Source: Allobosea sp. Tri-44
GTDB taxonomy: Bacteria > Pseudomonadota > Alphaproteobacteria > Rhizobiales > Beijerinckiaceae
Direction: 5' to 3'
NCBI RefSeq assembly: GCF_004123845.1
Contig: NZ_NBDP01000003.1
Coordinates: forward strand, 620,001-684,000
Length of the DNA: 64,000 nt
Under the pieces are notes generated by a model that ran no database searches, was not told the origin of the DNA, and was given only the letters and a program-made list of their open reading frames with translations. The translations under genes were made by a program, and so were the position numbers. The stretch's first letter is position 1; each line of letters starts with the position of its first letter. Of this stretch, positions 25,552 to 34,298 are shown one piece after another.

Positions 25552-26477
25552 TGGCGACGCCGATCCTGCTGATCGGGGGCTATCTGGGTGCCGGGAAGAC
25601 GACGCTCATCAACCGGTTGCTTCAGGAGGCGCACGGAAAGCGCATCGCTGCGATCGTCAACGATTTCGGGGCCATCGATATTGATGCCGCACTGCTGGAA
25701 TCATCCAGCGAAGGGCTCGTCAGCCTGAAGAACGGCTGCATATGCTGTTCGCTGCAGGGGGACCTTTTGCGGACGCTCGCTTCGGTGGTGAAACGCGACC
25801 CCGCCCCGGACGCCATCGTGATCGAGACCAGCGGCATCTCGGACCCGGCGGAGATCATCCGCAGCCTTCTCGATCCCGTGATCTTCAAGGCTGCGGCGCT
25901 GGAAACGGTGCTGACACTGGTGGACGGCTTGCGAGTCTCCGAAGACGCCGAGCTATGGGACGATCCGCTCTGGCTCTCCCAGGTGAGGTCGGCCGATGTG
26001 CTGCTCGTCACGAAAGCGGATCTGGCCGGCAGCCAGGCGGCCGAGCAACTGGTCTCTCAGCTCGAGCGCCGTTTCTTCCCAAAGCCGGTGTTTGCGCTTC
26101 AGGACGAGCTGCCGATGGAGCTGATGTTCGGCCATGGCCCGGGCGACCAGCGAGCGCTGGCACCGCTCCGCCCGACATCGCCTGCGACCTTCGAAACCGT
26201 GAGCTGGACTGCGCCCCGACCGCTGTCACTGGCCAAATTCCAGACCGCTCTCAATCTGATGTCGCAGAAGCTTCTGCGCGCCAAGGGCGTCGTGCGTTTT
26301 GCAGAGCAGCAATCCCAACCGCTGCTCTTTCAGCTCGTCGGCTCGCGCGCCACGCTGATACCTTCGCCCATCCCGCTCGGCGACGGTCTGGCGGCGGCGA
26401 TTGTGCTGATCGGCCGAAAGGAGGTCGCCGACCTTGGCGATATCACCGCGCTTTTGAACGAGGCGGTGCTGCCATAA
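25551..26477 (+). CDS. COG0523 (CobW/ZNG1-like) metal-chaperone GTPase
   Basis: A 308-residue G3E GTPase: Walker A GGYLGAGKTT (9-18), the metal-binding Cys63-Ile-Cys65-Cys66 in KNGCICCSLQGDL, switch region ETSGISDPAEII, guanine specificity VTKADL, and a CobW C-terminal domain. Such proteins insert Zn or Co into client enzymes. It begins inside the stop codon of the amidohydrolase gene (TGATG), so its likely client is that zinc enzyme. That is an inference from coupling; a general zinc-homeostasis role is the alternative. Confidence 0.9.
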   Translation: MATPILLIGGYLGAGKTTLINRLLQEAHGKRIAAIVNDFGAIDIDAALLESSSEGLVSLKNGCICCSLQGDLLRTLASVVKRDPAPDAIVIETSGISDPAEIIRSLLDPVIFKAAALETVLTLVDGLRVSEDAELWDDPLWLSQVRSADVLLVTKADLAGSQAAEQLVSQLERRFFPKPVFALQDELPMELMFGHGPGDQRALAPLRPTSPATFETVSWTAPRPLSLAKFQTALNLMSQKLLRAKGVVRFAEQQSQPLLFQLVGSRATLIPSPIPLGDGLAAAIVLIGRKEVADLGDITALLNEAVLP

Positions 26478-26482
26478 GGGTG

Positions 26483-26506
26483 CAACTGACGAGGCTTCAT
26501 CAGTTG
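26483..26506. terminator. Hairpin between convergent COG0523 and GlxA-type genes
   Basis: CAACTGACGA and TCATCAGTTG pair over ten positions (one G-T) around a GGCT loop, within the 22-bp gap and overlapping the stop of the minus-strand gene. It suits a bidirectional terminator for convergent genes. Confidence 0.5.
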
Positions 26507-27438
26507 TCCCGGGACGCGCGGCGAATCGATTGCGGTGGCTGACCGAAGGCTCGGACGAAGGCACGCCGCATTCTCTCCGGATCGCGGAAGCCCGTCGTCT
26601 CGGCAACTCGCTCGATCGGCTCGCCCGACGACTTCACATGTTCGCGCGCCACCTCCAGCCGAAGCCTCTCGATCGCCTTGGATGGCGTGGAACCGGTTTC
26701 CACGGTGAAGATGCGGGCGAAATGGCGAGGACTGAGCCCGGCGCGATCGGCCAGGATCTCGACATTGAGAGGCTGATCGAGATGCTCGCGGACCCATGCG
26801 AGCAACGGAGCGAAGCGCCCGTTCGGCGTCTTGAATTCCAGCAGCGACGAGAACTGGGACTGGCCGCCGCTGCGGCGATGATAAAGGACGAGCTGGCAGG
26901 CAATGTCCTTGGCGACCGCCTCGCCGTGATCTTCCGCGGCGATCGCGAGCGCGAGGTCGATGCCTGCCGTGATGCCGGCTGAGGTCCAGACATTGCCGTC
27001 GCGGAGAAAGATCCGATCGGGATCGAGCTTCACCCGAGGATATCGCGAGACGAAATCCTGGGTGCGGCACCAATGCGTCGTCGCCTTGCGGCCGTCCAGC
27101 AAGCCCGCCGCCGCCAGAACATAGGCCCCGGAGCACACGCTCGCGACGCGTGTTCCGTCCTTCGCAAGCCGCTTCACGAAGGCGAGGGTATCCCGGCAAT
27201 CGGTGGCCGCCTCGACGCCGAGACCTCCCGCGATGACCAGCGTGCTGATCGTCTTTGCCGAGCGCAGGCTGGCGGCCACCACCTCGACCCCGCTTGAACT
27301 GCGCACGGGCCCGGCCTGGGCGGCGACCATCTGGATCTCTGGGGCGTTCGGGACGAAGCGCCTGGCAATCTCGAACACCGAGGCAGGCCCTGAGGCGTCG
27401 AGCAACTGGAAGTCAGGGAAGATCAGTATCCCGATCAT
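26500..27438 (-). CDS. GlxA-family AraC-type regulator with DJ-1/PfpI-like sensor domain
   Basis: The 312-residue protein has an N-terminal DJ-1/PfpI fold (MIGILIFPDFQLLDASGP; nucleophile-elbow Cys102 in VASVCSGAYVLAAAGLL). A C-terminal AraC/XylS double helix-turn-helix follows (residues about 215-305; ADRAGLSPRHFARIFTVETG and RVAETTGFRDPERMRRAFVR). These regulators often control amino-acid or quaternary-amine catabolism. It is divergent from a stand-alone DJ-1 protein, which is its likely target. Confidence 0.93.
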   Translation of the reverse strand: MIGILIFPDFQLLDASGPASVFEIARRFVPNAPEIQMVAAQAGPVRSSSGVEVVAASLRSAKTISTLVIAGGLGVEAATDCRDTLAFVKRLAKDGTRVASVCSGAYVLAAAGLLDGRKATTHWCRTQDFVSRYPRVKLDPDRIFLRDGNVWTSAGITAGIDLALAIAAEDHGEAVAKDIACQLVLYHRRSGGQSQFSSLLEFKTPNGRFAPLLAWVREHLDQPLNVEILADRAGLSPRHFARIFTVETGSTPSKAIERLRLEVAREHVKSSGEPIERVAETTGFRDPERMRRAFVRAFGQPPQSIRRASRDN

Positions 27439-27481
27439 CGGCGTGTCCGTAAACGAGGGAACTGCGTCATTTCGACATAAA

Positions 27482-27494
27482 TGCCATCATGGCA
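27482..27494. promoter_or_regulatory. Palindrome in the divergent DJ-1 promoter region
   Basis: TGCCATCATGGCA is a perfect 13-bp odd palindrome in the 92-bp spacer between the GlxA-type regulator and the DJ-1 gene. A further TGCCAT half-site follows at 27498. It is a good candidate operator for the AraC-type regulator. Confidence 0.5.
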
Positions 27495-27530
27495 GGCTGC
27501 CATCGTCAAGTTAGCTTCGAGGTTCAAGTC

Positions 27531-28217
27531 ATGTCCCAGTCATTCAAGTTCGGACTGCTGGTCTTTCCGCGCATCACGCAGCTCGACATGACTGGACCTC
27601 TCCAGGTTTTCTCCAGCTTGCCAGGGGCAGAAGTCCATTTGATCTGGAAGCGTATCGAGCCCGTACCGAGCGACACTGTCCTGGCCATCATGCCGACGAC
27701 CACCGTGGTCGACTGTCCGCAGCTCGATGTCATTTGCGTCCCCGGCGGATACGGGACCGACGACCTGCTCAGCGACGATGAGATCCTTGGGTTCCTGCGC
27801 CGCCAGGCAGAGAAAGCGCGCTTCGTCACATCGGTCTGCACGGGTTCGATCGTCCTGGCCGCGGCGGGGCTGCTCAAGGATTACAGGGCGGCGACGCATT
27901 GGAGTGCGGTCGATGCGCTCCCCATGCTCGGCGCGACGATTTCGCGCGAACGAGTCTGCATCGACCGGAATCGGATCACGGGGGGAGGCGTCACCGCAGG
28001 CATTGATCTCGGCCTGACGGTCGTCTCCGAACTGGTGGATCGCCGCGCCGCCGAAGCGATCCAGCTGCGGCTGGAATACAACCCGGCGCCGCCATTTAAT
28101 GCGGGATCTCCGGAGACGGCGCCGCCGGAGGTCGTGGACCTGCTGTTGAACAGGATGAAAGTACCGCGTCAGCATCGATTGGCGCTTGTCGGCGAGGCCG
28201 CCGCGAGACTGCGCTGA
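27531..28217 (+). CDS. DJ-1/PfpI family protein, isonitrile-hydratase-like
   Basis: A 228-residue single-domain protein closely following isonitrile hydratase (InhA) architecture: Asp19 in ITQLDMTGPLQVF, Cys103-Thr104 in FVTSVCTGSIVLAAAGLL, then RAATHWSA and GGGVTAGIDLGL. In InhA this Cys, Thr and Asp carry out hydration of isonitriles to N-substituted formamides; that specificity is not proven here. ATG 27531 has GAGG eleven bases upstream. It is divergent from a regulator with the same sensor fold. Confidence 0.88.
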   Translation: MSQSFKFGLLVFPRITQLDMTGPLQVFSSLPGAEVHLIWKRIEPVPSDTVLAIMPTTTVVDCPQLDVICVPGGYGTDDLLSDDEILGFLRRQAEKARFVTSVCTGSIVLAAAGLLKDYRAATHWSAVDALPMLGATISRERVCIDRNRITGGGVTAGIDLGLTVVSELVDRRAAEAIQLRLEYNPAPPFNAGSPETAPPEVVDLLLNRMKVPRQHRLALVGEAAARLR

Positions 28218-28448
28218 GTCCGGCGGAGGCGACTGCGTTCTCGGCGGCATGACGTCAGGTCGATGCTTGTCGCCGGAGATCTTCGAGAGGGGCTTTCAAT
28301 GGCTGAAATCGAGGGAAATAGGCCGTTGTAGTCCTTTCCTGCCGGGCGCTAGCCTCGGCGACAGATCGGCATGGCCCCGCGAAGCGCCTTCGCTTTCCGG
28401 CCCAACCGAAGGAAAAGCCGCGAGAGTCGGCTCATCAGGGGAACAACA

Positions 28449-29705
28449 ATGAGATCGGATCGCAGCATGCCGCTCCGGGGCGGCCTCGTTCGTGCTTTGC
28501 TCAAGGCCATCGTCGGCGTATGGGCCGCATTGGCGCTGATGACGGGCTCTTCCACCGCCCAGATCTCCGATGGCGTCGTCAAGATCGGCGTGATCAACGA
28601 TCAGTCTGGACCGCTTGCCGATCTGGCCGGGCCAGGCTCGATCATCGCCGCGAAGCTGGCCGTTGAAGATTTCCAGAAGCTGGCCCCGTCGATCAAGGTC
28701 GAGATCGTCACGGCAGACCATCAGAACAAACCGGATATCGGGGCACAGATCGTGCGCCGCTGGTACGGCGTGGACGGCGTGGACATGGTGGTGGATGTCG
28801 GCAACTCGGCGGTCGCCCTTGCGGTGCAAGCGCTTGCTCGCGAACGGAACAAGCTGGTGATCTATTCGGCGGTCGGCACGGCCGAGATCACAGGCAAGCA
28901 ATGCGCGCCCACCGGCCTGGCCTGGCTGCACGACAACTACAATCTGGTCGCCGGCCCCATTCGCAAGCTGAAGTCACAGGGGCTCGACACCTGGTTCTTC
29001 ATCGCCGCCGACTATGCCTTTGGTCGGAACATGGTGGCAGAATCGCAAGGCATGCTCGCTTCCATTGGCGGGAAGAGCCAAGGCTCGGTCTTCCATCCTC
29101 TGGGGAATGCGGACTACGCCTCGTTTCTCATGCAGGCGCAGACCTCCGGCGCGAAGGTCGTGGCGTTTGCGAATGCTGGCGAACAGCTGGTTTCCGCGAT
29201 GAAGCAGTGGAACGAGTTCGGCATGGGCCAGGGATCGCAGAAGGCGGTGGCGCTGCTAATGTTCCTGACCGATGTCCACAGCATGGGCCTCGAGATCGCC
29301 AAAGGACTGACCACCATTACGGCCTGGTATTGGGACCTGGATGATGAAACCAGGGCATTCGCAAAACGCTTCTTTACGGCGCATCGCGCCATGCCGACCG
29401 CTCCTCAGGCCGCGGTCTATTCATCGGTTCTGCATTATCTGAAGGCCGTTGCCGCAGCGGGGTCGGATGACACCGATCGCGTTCTTGAAAAGATGCGCGC
29501 CACCGCTGTCGATGATTTTTATGCCCGCGGGGCCATGCTGCGAGCCGACAACAAGCTCTATCACGACTTCTACCTCGTCCAGGCCAAGGAGCCCAAGGAA
29601 CTGGACAAGCCGTGGGCGTACTACAAGATCGTGGAGAAGATCGCCGCCAAGGACGCGTATCGCCCGTTGAACGAAAGCGAGTGCCCGCTCGCCTCGGGCA
29701 AATGA
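28449..29705 (+). CDS. Branched-chain amino-acid-type ABC transporter substrate-binding protein
   Basis: The 418-residue periplasmic protein has a signal peptide (AIVGVWAALALMTGSSTAQ) and the type-I binding-protein layout: VVKIGVINDQSGPLADLAGP, a domain with VDVGNSAVALAVQALARE, the WFFIAADYAFGRNMVAE lobe and a hinge GNADYASFLMQAQ. ATG 28449 follows AGGGGA. It is alone: no permease or ATPase genes follow, only a broken permease gene, so it either works with a transporter elsewhere or is an orphan. The ligand may be an amide or aromatic acid as readily as an amino acid. Confidence 0.92.
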   Translation: MRSDRSMPLRGGLVRALLKAIVGVWAALALMTGSSTAQISDGVVKIGVINDQSGPLADLAGPGSIIAAKLAVEDFQKLAPSIKVEIVTADHQNKPDIGAQIVRRWYGVDGVDMVVDVGNSAVALAVQALARERNKLVIYSAVGTAEITGKQCAPTGLAWLHDNYNLVAGPIRKLKSQGLDTWFFIAADYAFGRNMVAESQGMLASIGGKSQGSVFHPLGNADYASFLMQAQTSGAKVVAFANAGEQLVSAMKQWNEFGMGQGSQKAVALLMFLTDVHSMGLEIAKGLTTITAWYWDLDDETRAFAKRFFTAHRAMPTAPQAAVYSSVLHYLKAVAAAGSDDTDRVLEKMRATAVDDFYARGAMLRADNKLYHDFYLVQAKEPKELDKPWAYYKIVEKIAAKDAYRPLNESECPLASGK

Positions 29706-29838
29706 CGGCGACACTTTGCTTGGACGTTGTCGCCCCTGGTCACGCTGGCCGCACTTCGTTCATTCCGTCGAGTCGAAGTCGTCTTCTCCGGCGCTCAGGA
29801 GTGCCGCCAGCGTGCTGAGGCCGATGTCGAGCTGCTCC

Positions 29839-30093
29839 ATGGTCGGTGTCGCCATGTTCTTCACCGTCGGCAACCTGCTCAAGGCGGCGCCGTGGCTGCT
29901 GCTGGTGCAGCCGAGCGGCCAGATCTGGGCGCTGATGGCGATTTGTCTGCCCGCCATCCCGGCCGGCATCTGGCTCGGCTGGCGGCTGCATGGCGCGCTG
30001 GACCAGCGCCAGGTTTATCGCGCCTGCTACGGGCTGCTGGTCGTGACCGCGCTGAAGCTGCTCTGGGACGGCGCCTCCGGCTTCCTGAGTTGA
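29839..30093 (+). pseudogene. 3' fragment of a TauE/SafE-family (TSUP) permease gene
   Basis: The last 85 codons encode the end of a TSUP-type membrane protein: VGVAMFFTVGNLLKAAPWLL, IWALMAICLPAIPAGIWLGW, then RACYGLLVVTALKLLWDG. The family normally has about 250 residues with seven or eight membrane segments; the first two thirds are missing. The frame stays open back to 29716 but that sequence is not membrane-like. On the opposite strand the same upstream bases read like the end of a regulator (EQLDIGLSTLAALLSAGEDD), so two broken genes may be joined at about 29838. Confidence 0.65.
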
Positions 30094-30179
30094 TCCTCTC
30101 GTCCAAGCCGGGTGCACGTTCTAGGGCAGCACCCGCGCATTGCGCCGGATCGCCTGGCGTCGCTCGAACGGTCGATTTC

Positions 30180-31412
30180 TCAGCTTCTTGCCCGGCCAAC
30201 GTCACGCGCCAGCATGAGCAATGCCAGCGCCGCTGCGGCCGATAACGCGACCAGGACCACCGTACTCGCCGCGAGCCCGGCTCGTTCGAGCATCACGGCA
30301 AAGGCAAGCGGCGCTGCGGCGCGGATGGCGAGGCCCGGCGCGGACAATTTGCCGAGCATCGCACCGTAGCCGGCGGGACCGAAGAGCTGGAGCGGAACCG
30401 TACCGCGCACGATCGAACTCAGGCCCATGCTGATGCCATAGGCGATCGCAAACAGCCCAGCGAGTGCGGCCGTACCGCTGGCGAAAGCGAGCAGAATGAA
30501 CCCGAGCGGCATGAGCGCTCCCGAGACCCACGCCGTCGTCACCGGAGGAACATTGGTGCCGAAAAGCATCTCGATCAGCCGCCCGGTCACCTGTGACGGG
30601 CCGACCATGGCGCCGAAGGTGACCGCCAGCGCTGCGCTGAACCCGAGGCCCTGCAGCAGTGTCAGCATGTGAACCGACATGGTTGAAATGACGAAGCCCT
30701 GGAGAGAAAACGCGATCGCCAGCAGGACGAAGGCGCGTTGGCGGGCCGGACCGGCAAGGTAGCCATCAGGCTTTGACGTCTCGGACGGCCGAGCTGGCTT
30801 TGCAAGGGATGCTGCCCCACTTCGGGGCAGGAGGAACGCATGCAACGGCAGCGCCAGGACCAGGTAGCCCAGCGCATAAATCTGGTAGATCGTGCGCCAA
30901 TCCGCCTGCACCAGCAGCGCAGTGGTGAGCGGCCAGAATAAGGTCGAGGCGAAGCCACCGATCAGCGTCAGCTTGCTGATCGCGCGCCGGGCTCCCGCGC
31001 CATGCGCCTGGGTGAGGGCCGTGAACGCGGCATCATAAAGGACCAGCGTCGATACGACCTCGAGGGCGATCATCGCCGCGTAGTAGCTCACCAATCCTTC
31101 AGCCCTGGACAGGGCAAAGAGAGACAGGCTTGCGAGCACGCTGCCGATGCTCATCATCCGACGCGTGCCGTATCGGTCGATCAGGCGCCCGGCGAAGGGC
31201 GCAGCCAGGCCTCCAGCGAGCAGTCCGAGAGCAAAGCCGCCATAGGTCCATTCGGGCGCCCAGCCCAGGCTCTTGGTCATGCCAGGCGCGAGCACCGCGA
31301 ACGCGTAATAGAGCGCGCCGTAGCCGGCGACCTGAGTGACGCCCAGAGCGAGAATGAGCCCGATTCCGGCAGCCGGAGCCGGGCTCGTGTCGGAGGTGGC
31401 AAGCGTCGTCAT
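30180..31412 (-). CDS. MFS transporter, last gene of the arsenic island
   Basis: A 410-residue 12-helix major-facilitator protein with AGRLIDRYGTRRMMSIGSVL as the helix 2-3 loop and a second MFS half starting at about residue 220. The start (ATG 31412) overlaps the stop of the flavoprotein gene (ATGA), so the two are translationally coupled and functionally linked. Position in the ars locus suggests export of an arsenic species or an arsenical made by the flavoprotein, as with other MFS exporters in ars operons; the substrate is not shown by the sequence. Confidence 0.88.
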   Translation of the reverse strand: MTTLATSDTSPAPAAGIGLILALGVTQVAGYGALYYAFAVLAPGMTKSLGWAPEWTYGGFALGLLAGGLAAPFAGRLIDRYGTRRMMSIGSVLASLSLFALSRAEGLVSYYAAMIALEVVSTLVLYDAAFTALTQAHGAGARRAISKLTLIGGFASTLFWPLTTALLVQADWRTIYQIYALGYLVLALPLHAFLLPRSGAASLAKPARPSETSKPDGYLAGPARQRAFVLLAIAFSLQGFVISTMSVHMLTLLQGLGFSAALAVTFGAMVGPSQVTGRLIEMLFGTNVPPVTTAWVSGALMPLGFILLAFASGTAALAGLFAIAYGISMGLSSIVRGTVPLQLFGPAGYGAMLGKLSAPGLAIRAAAPLAFAVMLERAGLAASTVVLVALSAAAALALLMLARDVGRARS

Positions 31413-32809
31413 TGCGCTTGCACGGCCTCGCTCGCCTTTGCGGAGCTGCTGCAGCCGCACCCAGCCTTGCCCTGCGTCTTGGCGGAGGCGTCGGCGGCGC
31501 AGCAGGCGTCCAGTTCGGTCGGAGCCGGGCCGCCGCAGCAACCGCCTGCGCTTTCGGGCGCGGTCGTGCATACTCCGGTTTCAGGCAGGACAAGCTGGAC
31601 ATCGTCGGCTGCCACCATATCGCCAGCAATTGCCGCGACCACCGAACGGGCCTGCTCATACCCGGTGAGCATCAGGAATGTCGGCGCGCGGCCATAGCTC
31701 TTGATCCCCGCGGTGTAAAAACCCGGTTCCGGGTGGGAGAGTTCGCGATGCCCGTGTGGTGGCACCGATCCGCAGGAGTGCAGGTTGGGATCGATCATCG
31801 GGCCGAGCGCCTTGGCGCTCTCCAGCCAGGGGTCGAGCTCGATACGCAATTCCCGGGTCAAGGTGAGGTCAGGACGCTGGCCCGTGCAGACCACGATCCG
31901 GTCGATGGACCCGATCGCGCGAGGGCCATCGGGTGTCTCGCCATCGAGGGCGAGTTGGCCGCTCGCCTCGCGCACCGTGGTCACCGCGAAGCCGGCGACG
32001 AGCTCGATGCGGCCGGCTTCGACGAGCTGCCGCAGCCTCTGTCCCAAATCCCCGCGTGCTGCGAGCTGATCGTCGGCACCGCCGCCATAGACACGGGACA
32101 GGTTGCTGCCGCGCGTCAGCCAGATCGCCTTGGTAGCGGGTTCCTGGGTCGCGAGCTCGGCCAGGTCGAGCAGCGCGTTCGCGGCGGAGTGGCCGGCACC
32201 GACAACCACCGTCGTGCGCCCGGCATAGCTGGCACGGTCGCCGCCGAGCACATCCGGAATGCTGTAGGCGATCCGATCGGCGAACTTTTCCTCGCCTTCG
32301 GCAGCTACGCCGCCTGCGCCGAGCGGATTCGGTGACGCCCAGGTTCCTGAGGCATCGATCACCGCCCGCGCGAGCTCGCGGCGGACGCGCCCGTCGCTGT
32401 CGACAATGGTCAATTGGAAGGGGTGCAGCTCGCGGGCGCGACTGACGACCTTGTCGATGCCGCGCCGCCCGATCGTCCTGACGCGCGCTCCGTACTCGAT
32501 GACCGGCGCCAGGGCAGGGGATTGCGCAAGGGGCGCAAGATACTCCCGGACAAAGTCGGCGCCGGTCGGATAAACCGCCTCGTCTGGCGCCCGCCAGCCG
32601 GCCTTTTCCAGCAGCGAGCGGGCCGCTTGATCGACATTGTAGGCCCATGGCGAGAACAGCCGAACATGGCCCCAGTCGCTGATGTTCGCGCCGGCCGCAA
32701 TGCCGGCTTCGTAGACCTTCACGGCAAGGCCGCGCGCAACGAGGTTAGCCGCGGCGGCAAGTCCGACAGGACCGGCGCCGATGACGGCCACAGGAAGTTC
32801 CATCATCAT
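31409..32809 (-). CDS. FAD/NAD(P)-binding flavoprotein of the arsenic island with cysteine-rich tail
   Basis: The 466-residue protein is a two-dinucleotide-domain monooxygenase/oxidoreductase: FAD motif VAVIGAGPVGLAAAANLVAR (7-26) and a second Rossmann motif TTVVVGAGHSAANALLDLAE for NAD(P)H. It resembles ArsO-type flavin proteins that accompany ars genes. The C-terminal 60 residues are a cysteine-rich extension with seven Cys (414, 424, 425, 436, 437, 451, 453) in CC and CGC groups, suited to binding As(III). It lies 53 bp after arsR and overlaps the MFS gene. Catalytic role is inferred from context. Confidence 0.87.
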   Translation of the reverse strand: MMMELPVAVIGAGPVGLAAAANLVARGLAVKVYEAGIAAGANISDWGHVRLFSPWAYNVDQAARSLLEKAGWRAPDEAVYPTGADFVREYLAPLAQSPALAPVIEYGARVRTIGRRGIDKVVSRARELHPFQLTIVDSDGRVRRELARAVIDASGTWASPNPLGAGGVAAEGEEKFADRIAYSIPDVLGGDRASYAGRTTVVVGAGHSAANALLDLAELATQEPATKAIWLTRGSNLSRVYGGGADDQLAARGDLGQRLRQLVEAGRIELVAGFAVTTVREASGQLALDGETPDGPRAIGSIDRIVVCTGQRPDLTLTRELRIELDPWLESAKALGPMIDPNLHSCGSVPPHGHRELSHPEPGFYTAGIKSYGRAPTFLMLTGYEQARSVVAAIAGDMVAADDVQLVLPETGVCTTAPESAGGCCGGPAPTELDACCAADASAKTQGKAGCGCSSSAKASEAVQAQ

Positions 32810-32862
32810 AAGCTCTCCTGTTATCCTAGAAGGATCGAATTAACCGGCAAATAAAAAGCTAC

Positions 32863-33180
32863 TCAAGCAGCCTGATCGGACTTCGCTGCGCAGGTTTCGT
32901 CAGCGCAGCATTCATCCGCGAGGAAGCCGAGCAAGGCGGCCATCGCAGGATATTGGGCTCTACAGATCAGGGTCGTGGCCTGCCGCTCCTGCGAGACCAG
33001 CCCGTTCTGCACTAGGCGCTGAAGGTGGTGCGAGAGGGTCGAGGCCGGGATGCCCAGACGCTCCTGCACCTGGTTGACCGGCAGCCCGCCGTGGCCGGCG
33101 CGGACCAGGACCCGGTAGAGCTCAAGACGGGTCGGATTGCCGAGCGCCTCAAGCTGCTTTGCAGCTTCTTCGATTTTCAT
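32863..33180 (-). CDS. arsR: ArsR-family repressor (proximal)
   Basis: A 105-residue winged-helix repressor: ALGNPTRLELYRVLVRAG, recognition helix IPASTLSHHLQRLVQNGLVS and a C-terminal thiol cluster Cys91-Cys92...Cys97 (DECCADETC), one of the known As(III)-site types of ArsR proteins. It lies 42 bp from a perfect operator palindrome at 33223-33238 and starts a second ars unit with the flavoprotein and MFS genes. Release from DNA on As(III) binding is expected from the family. Confidence 0.93.
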   Translation of the reverse strand: MKIEEAAKQLEALGNPTRLELYRVLVRAGHGGLPVNQVQERLGIPASTLSHHLQRLVQNGLVSQERQATTLICRAQYPAMAALLGFLADECCADETCAAKSDQAA

Positions 33181-33222
33181 GGAAATATGTTATGCTGTCC
33201 GCGAAAAGCCGTCAATCAATAT

Positions 33223-33238
33223 TTCGACGATTGTCGAA
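33223..33238. promoter_or_regulatory. ArsR-type operator before the proximal arsR
   Basis: TTCGACGATTGTCGAA: perfect 6-bp arms round a 4-bp centre, directly between the acr3 stop and the arsR start. Arms of the TCGA type are typical of ArsR/SmtB boxes. Confidence 0.75.
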
Positions 33239-34291
33239 TTATTCGGCGGCCTGCACTTTGCGGACGCTGCCGCCGCGCTCGTACCAGCCCTTCGACCCGT
33301 TCACGATCCAGACCACGGTGAGCATGACGGGAACCTCGATCAACACGCCGACGACGGTGGCGAGCGCCGCTCCGGAGTTGAAGCCGAACAGGCTGATGGC
33401 GGCAGCGACGGCCAGCTCGAAGAAGTTCGAGGCGCCGATCAGTGCAGACGGACCGGCCACGCAGTGCTGTTCGCCGGCAATCCGGTTCAGCAGGTAGGCG
33501 AGACCGGCATTGAAGTAGACCTGGATCAGGATCGGCACCGCAAGCAGCGCGATCACCATCGGTTGCGCCAGGATCTGTTCGCCCTGGAAGCCGAAGAGCA
33601 GGACGAGCGTCGCAAGCAACGCCAGGAGCGAGGCCGGGCCAAGCCGGCCGAGCAGGCGATCCAGCGCCGCCTGCCCGCCGTTCGCGAGGACACGGTTGCG
33701 GACGAGCTGAGCGACGATCACCGGGAGGACGATGTAGAGCACGACTGACAGGACAAGCGTTCCCCAAGGCACCGTGATCGCCGACAGGCCGAGCAGCAGG
33801 CCCACGATCGGTGCGAAGGCGACAACCATGATCACGTCGTTCAAAGCGACCTGGCTCAGCGTGAAATGCGGCTCGCCCTTCGTCAGGTTCGACCAGACGA
33901 AGACCATGGCGGTGCAGGGAGCTGCTGCCAGGATGATGAGCCCGGCGATATAGCTGTTGATCTGATCGGCCGGCAGCCAGGGCCGGAACAGCCAGGCGAT
34001 GAAGAACCAACCCAGCGCCGCCATCGAGAACGGTTTCACCGCCCAGTTGATGAACAGCGTGACGCCGATTCCGCGCCAATGCCTGCCGACCTGGCCGAGC
34101 GCGGCAAAGTCGATCTTCAGCAGCATGGGTATGACCATCAGCCAGATCAGCACGGCAACCGGCAGGTTGACCCTGGCGATCTCGGCCGCGCCGATGGCTT
34201 GGAACACGCCGGGCATGACATGGCCGAGCGCGATGCCGACGACGATGCACAGTGCAACCCACAGCGTGAGATAGCGTTCGAAAGTGGACAT
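33239..34291 (-). CDS. acr3: ACR3-family arsenite efflux permease
   Basis: The 350-residue protein has ten predicted membrane segments and the ACR3 signature: the essential Cys in LAAAPCTAMVFVWSNL, FINWAVKPFSMAALGW and the C-terminal FELAVAAAISLFG containing the conserved Glu. It exports As(III) driven by the proton gradient. It lies 7 bp after the glutaredoxin-type arsC in the distal ars operon (arsR, two arsC genes, acr3). Confidence 0.96.
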   Translation of the reverse strand: MSTFERYLTLWVALCIVVGIALGHVMPGVFQAIGAAEIARVNLPVAVLIWLMVIPMLLKIDFAALGQVGRHWRGIGVTLFINWAVKPFSMAALGWFFIAWLFRPWLPADQINSYIAGLIILAAAPCTAMVFVWSNLTKGEPHFTLSQVALNDVIMVVAFAPIVGLLLGLSAITVPWGTLVLSVVLYIVLPVIVAQLVRNRVLANGGQAALDRLLGRLGPASLLALLATLVLLFGFQGEQILAQPMVIALLAVPILIQVYFNAGLAYLLNRIAGEQHCVAGPSALIGASNFFELAVAAAISLFGFNSGAALATVVGVLIEVPVMLTVVWIVNGSKGWYERGGSVRKVQAAE

Positions 34292-34298
34292 GGGGACC

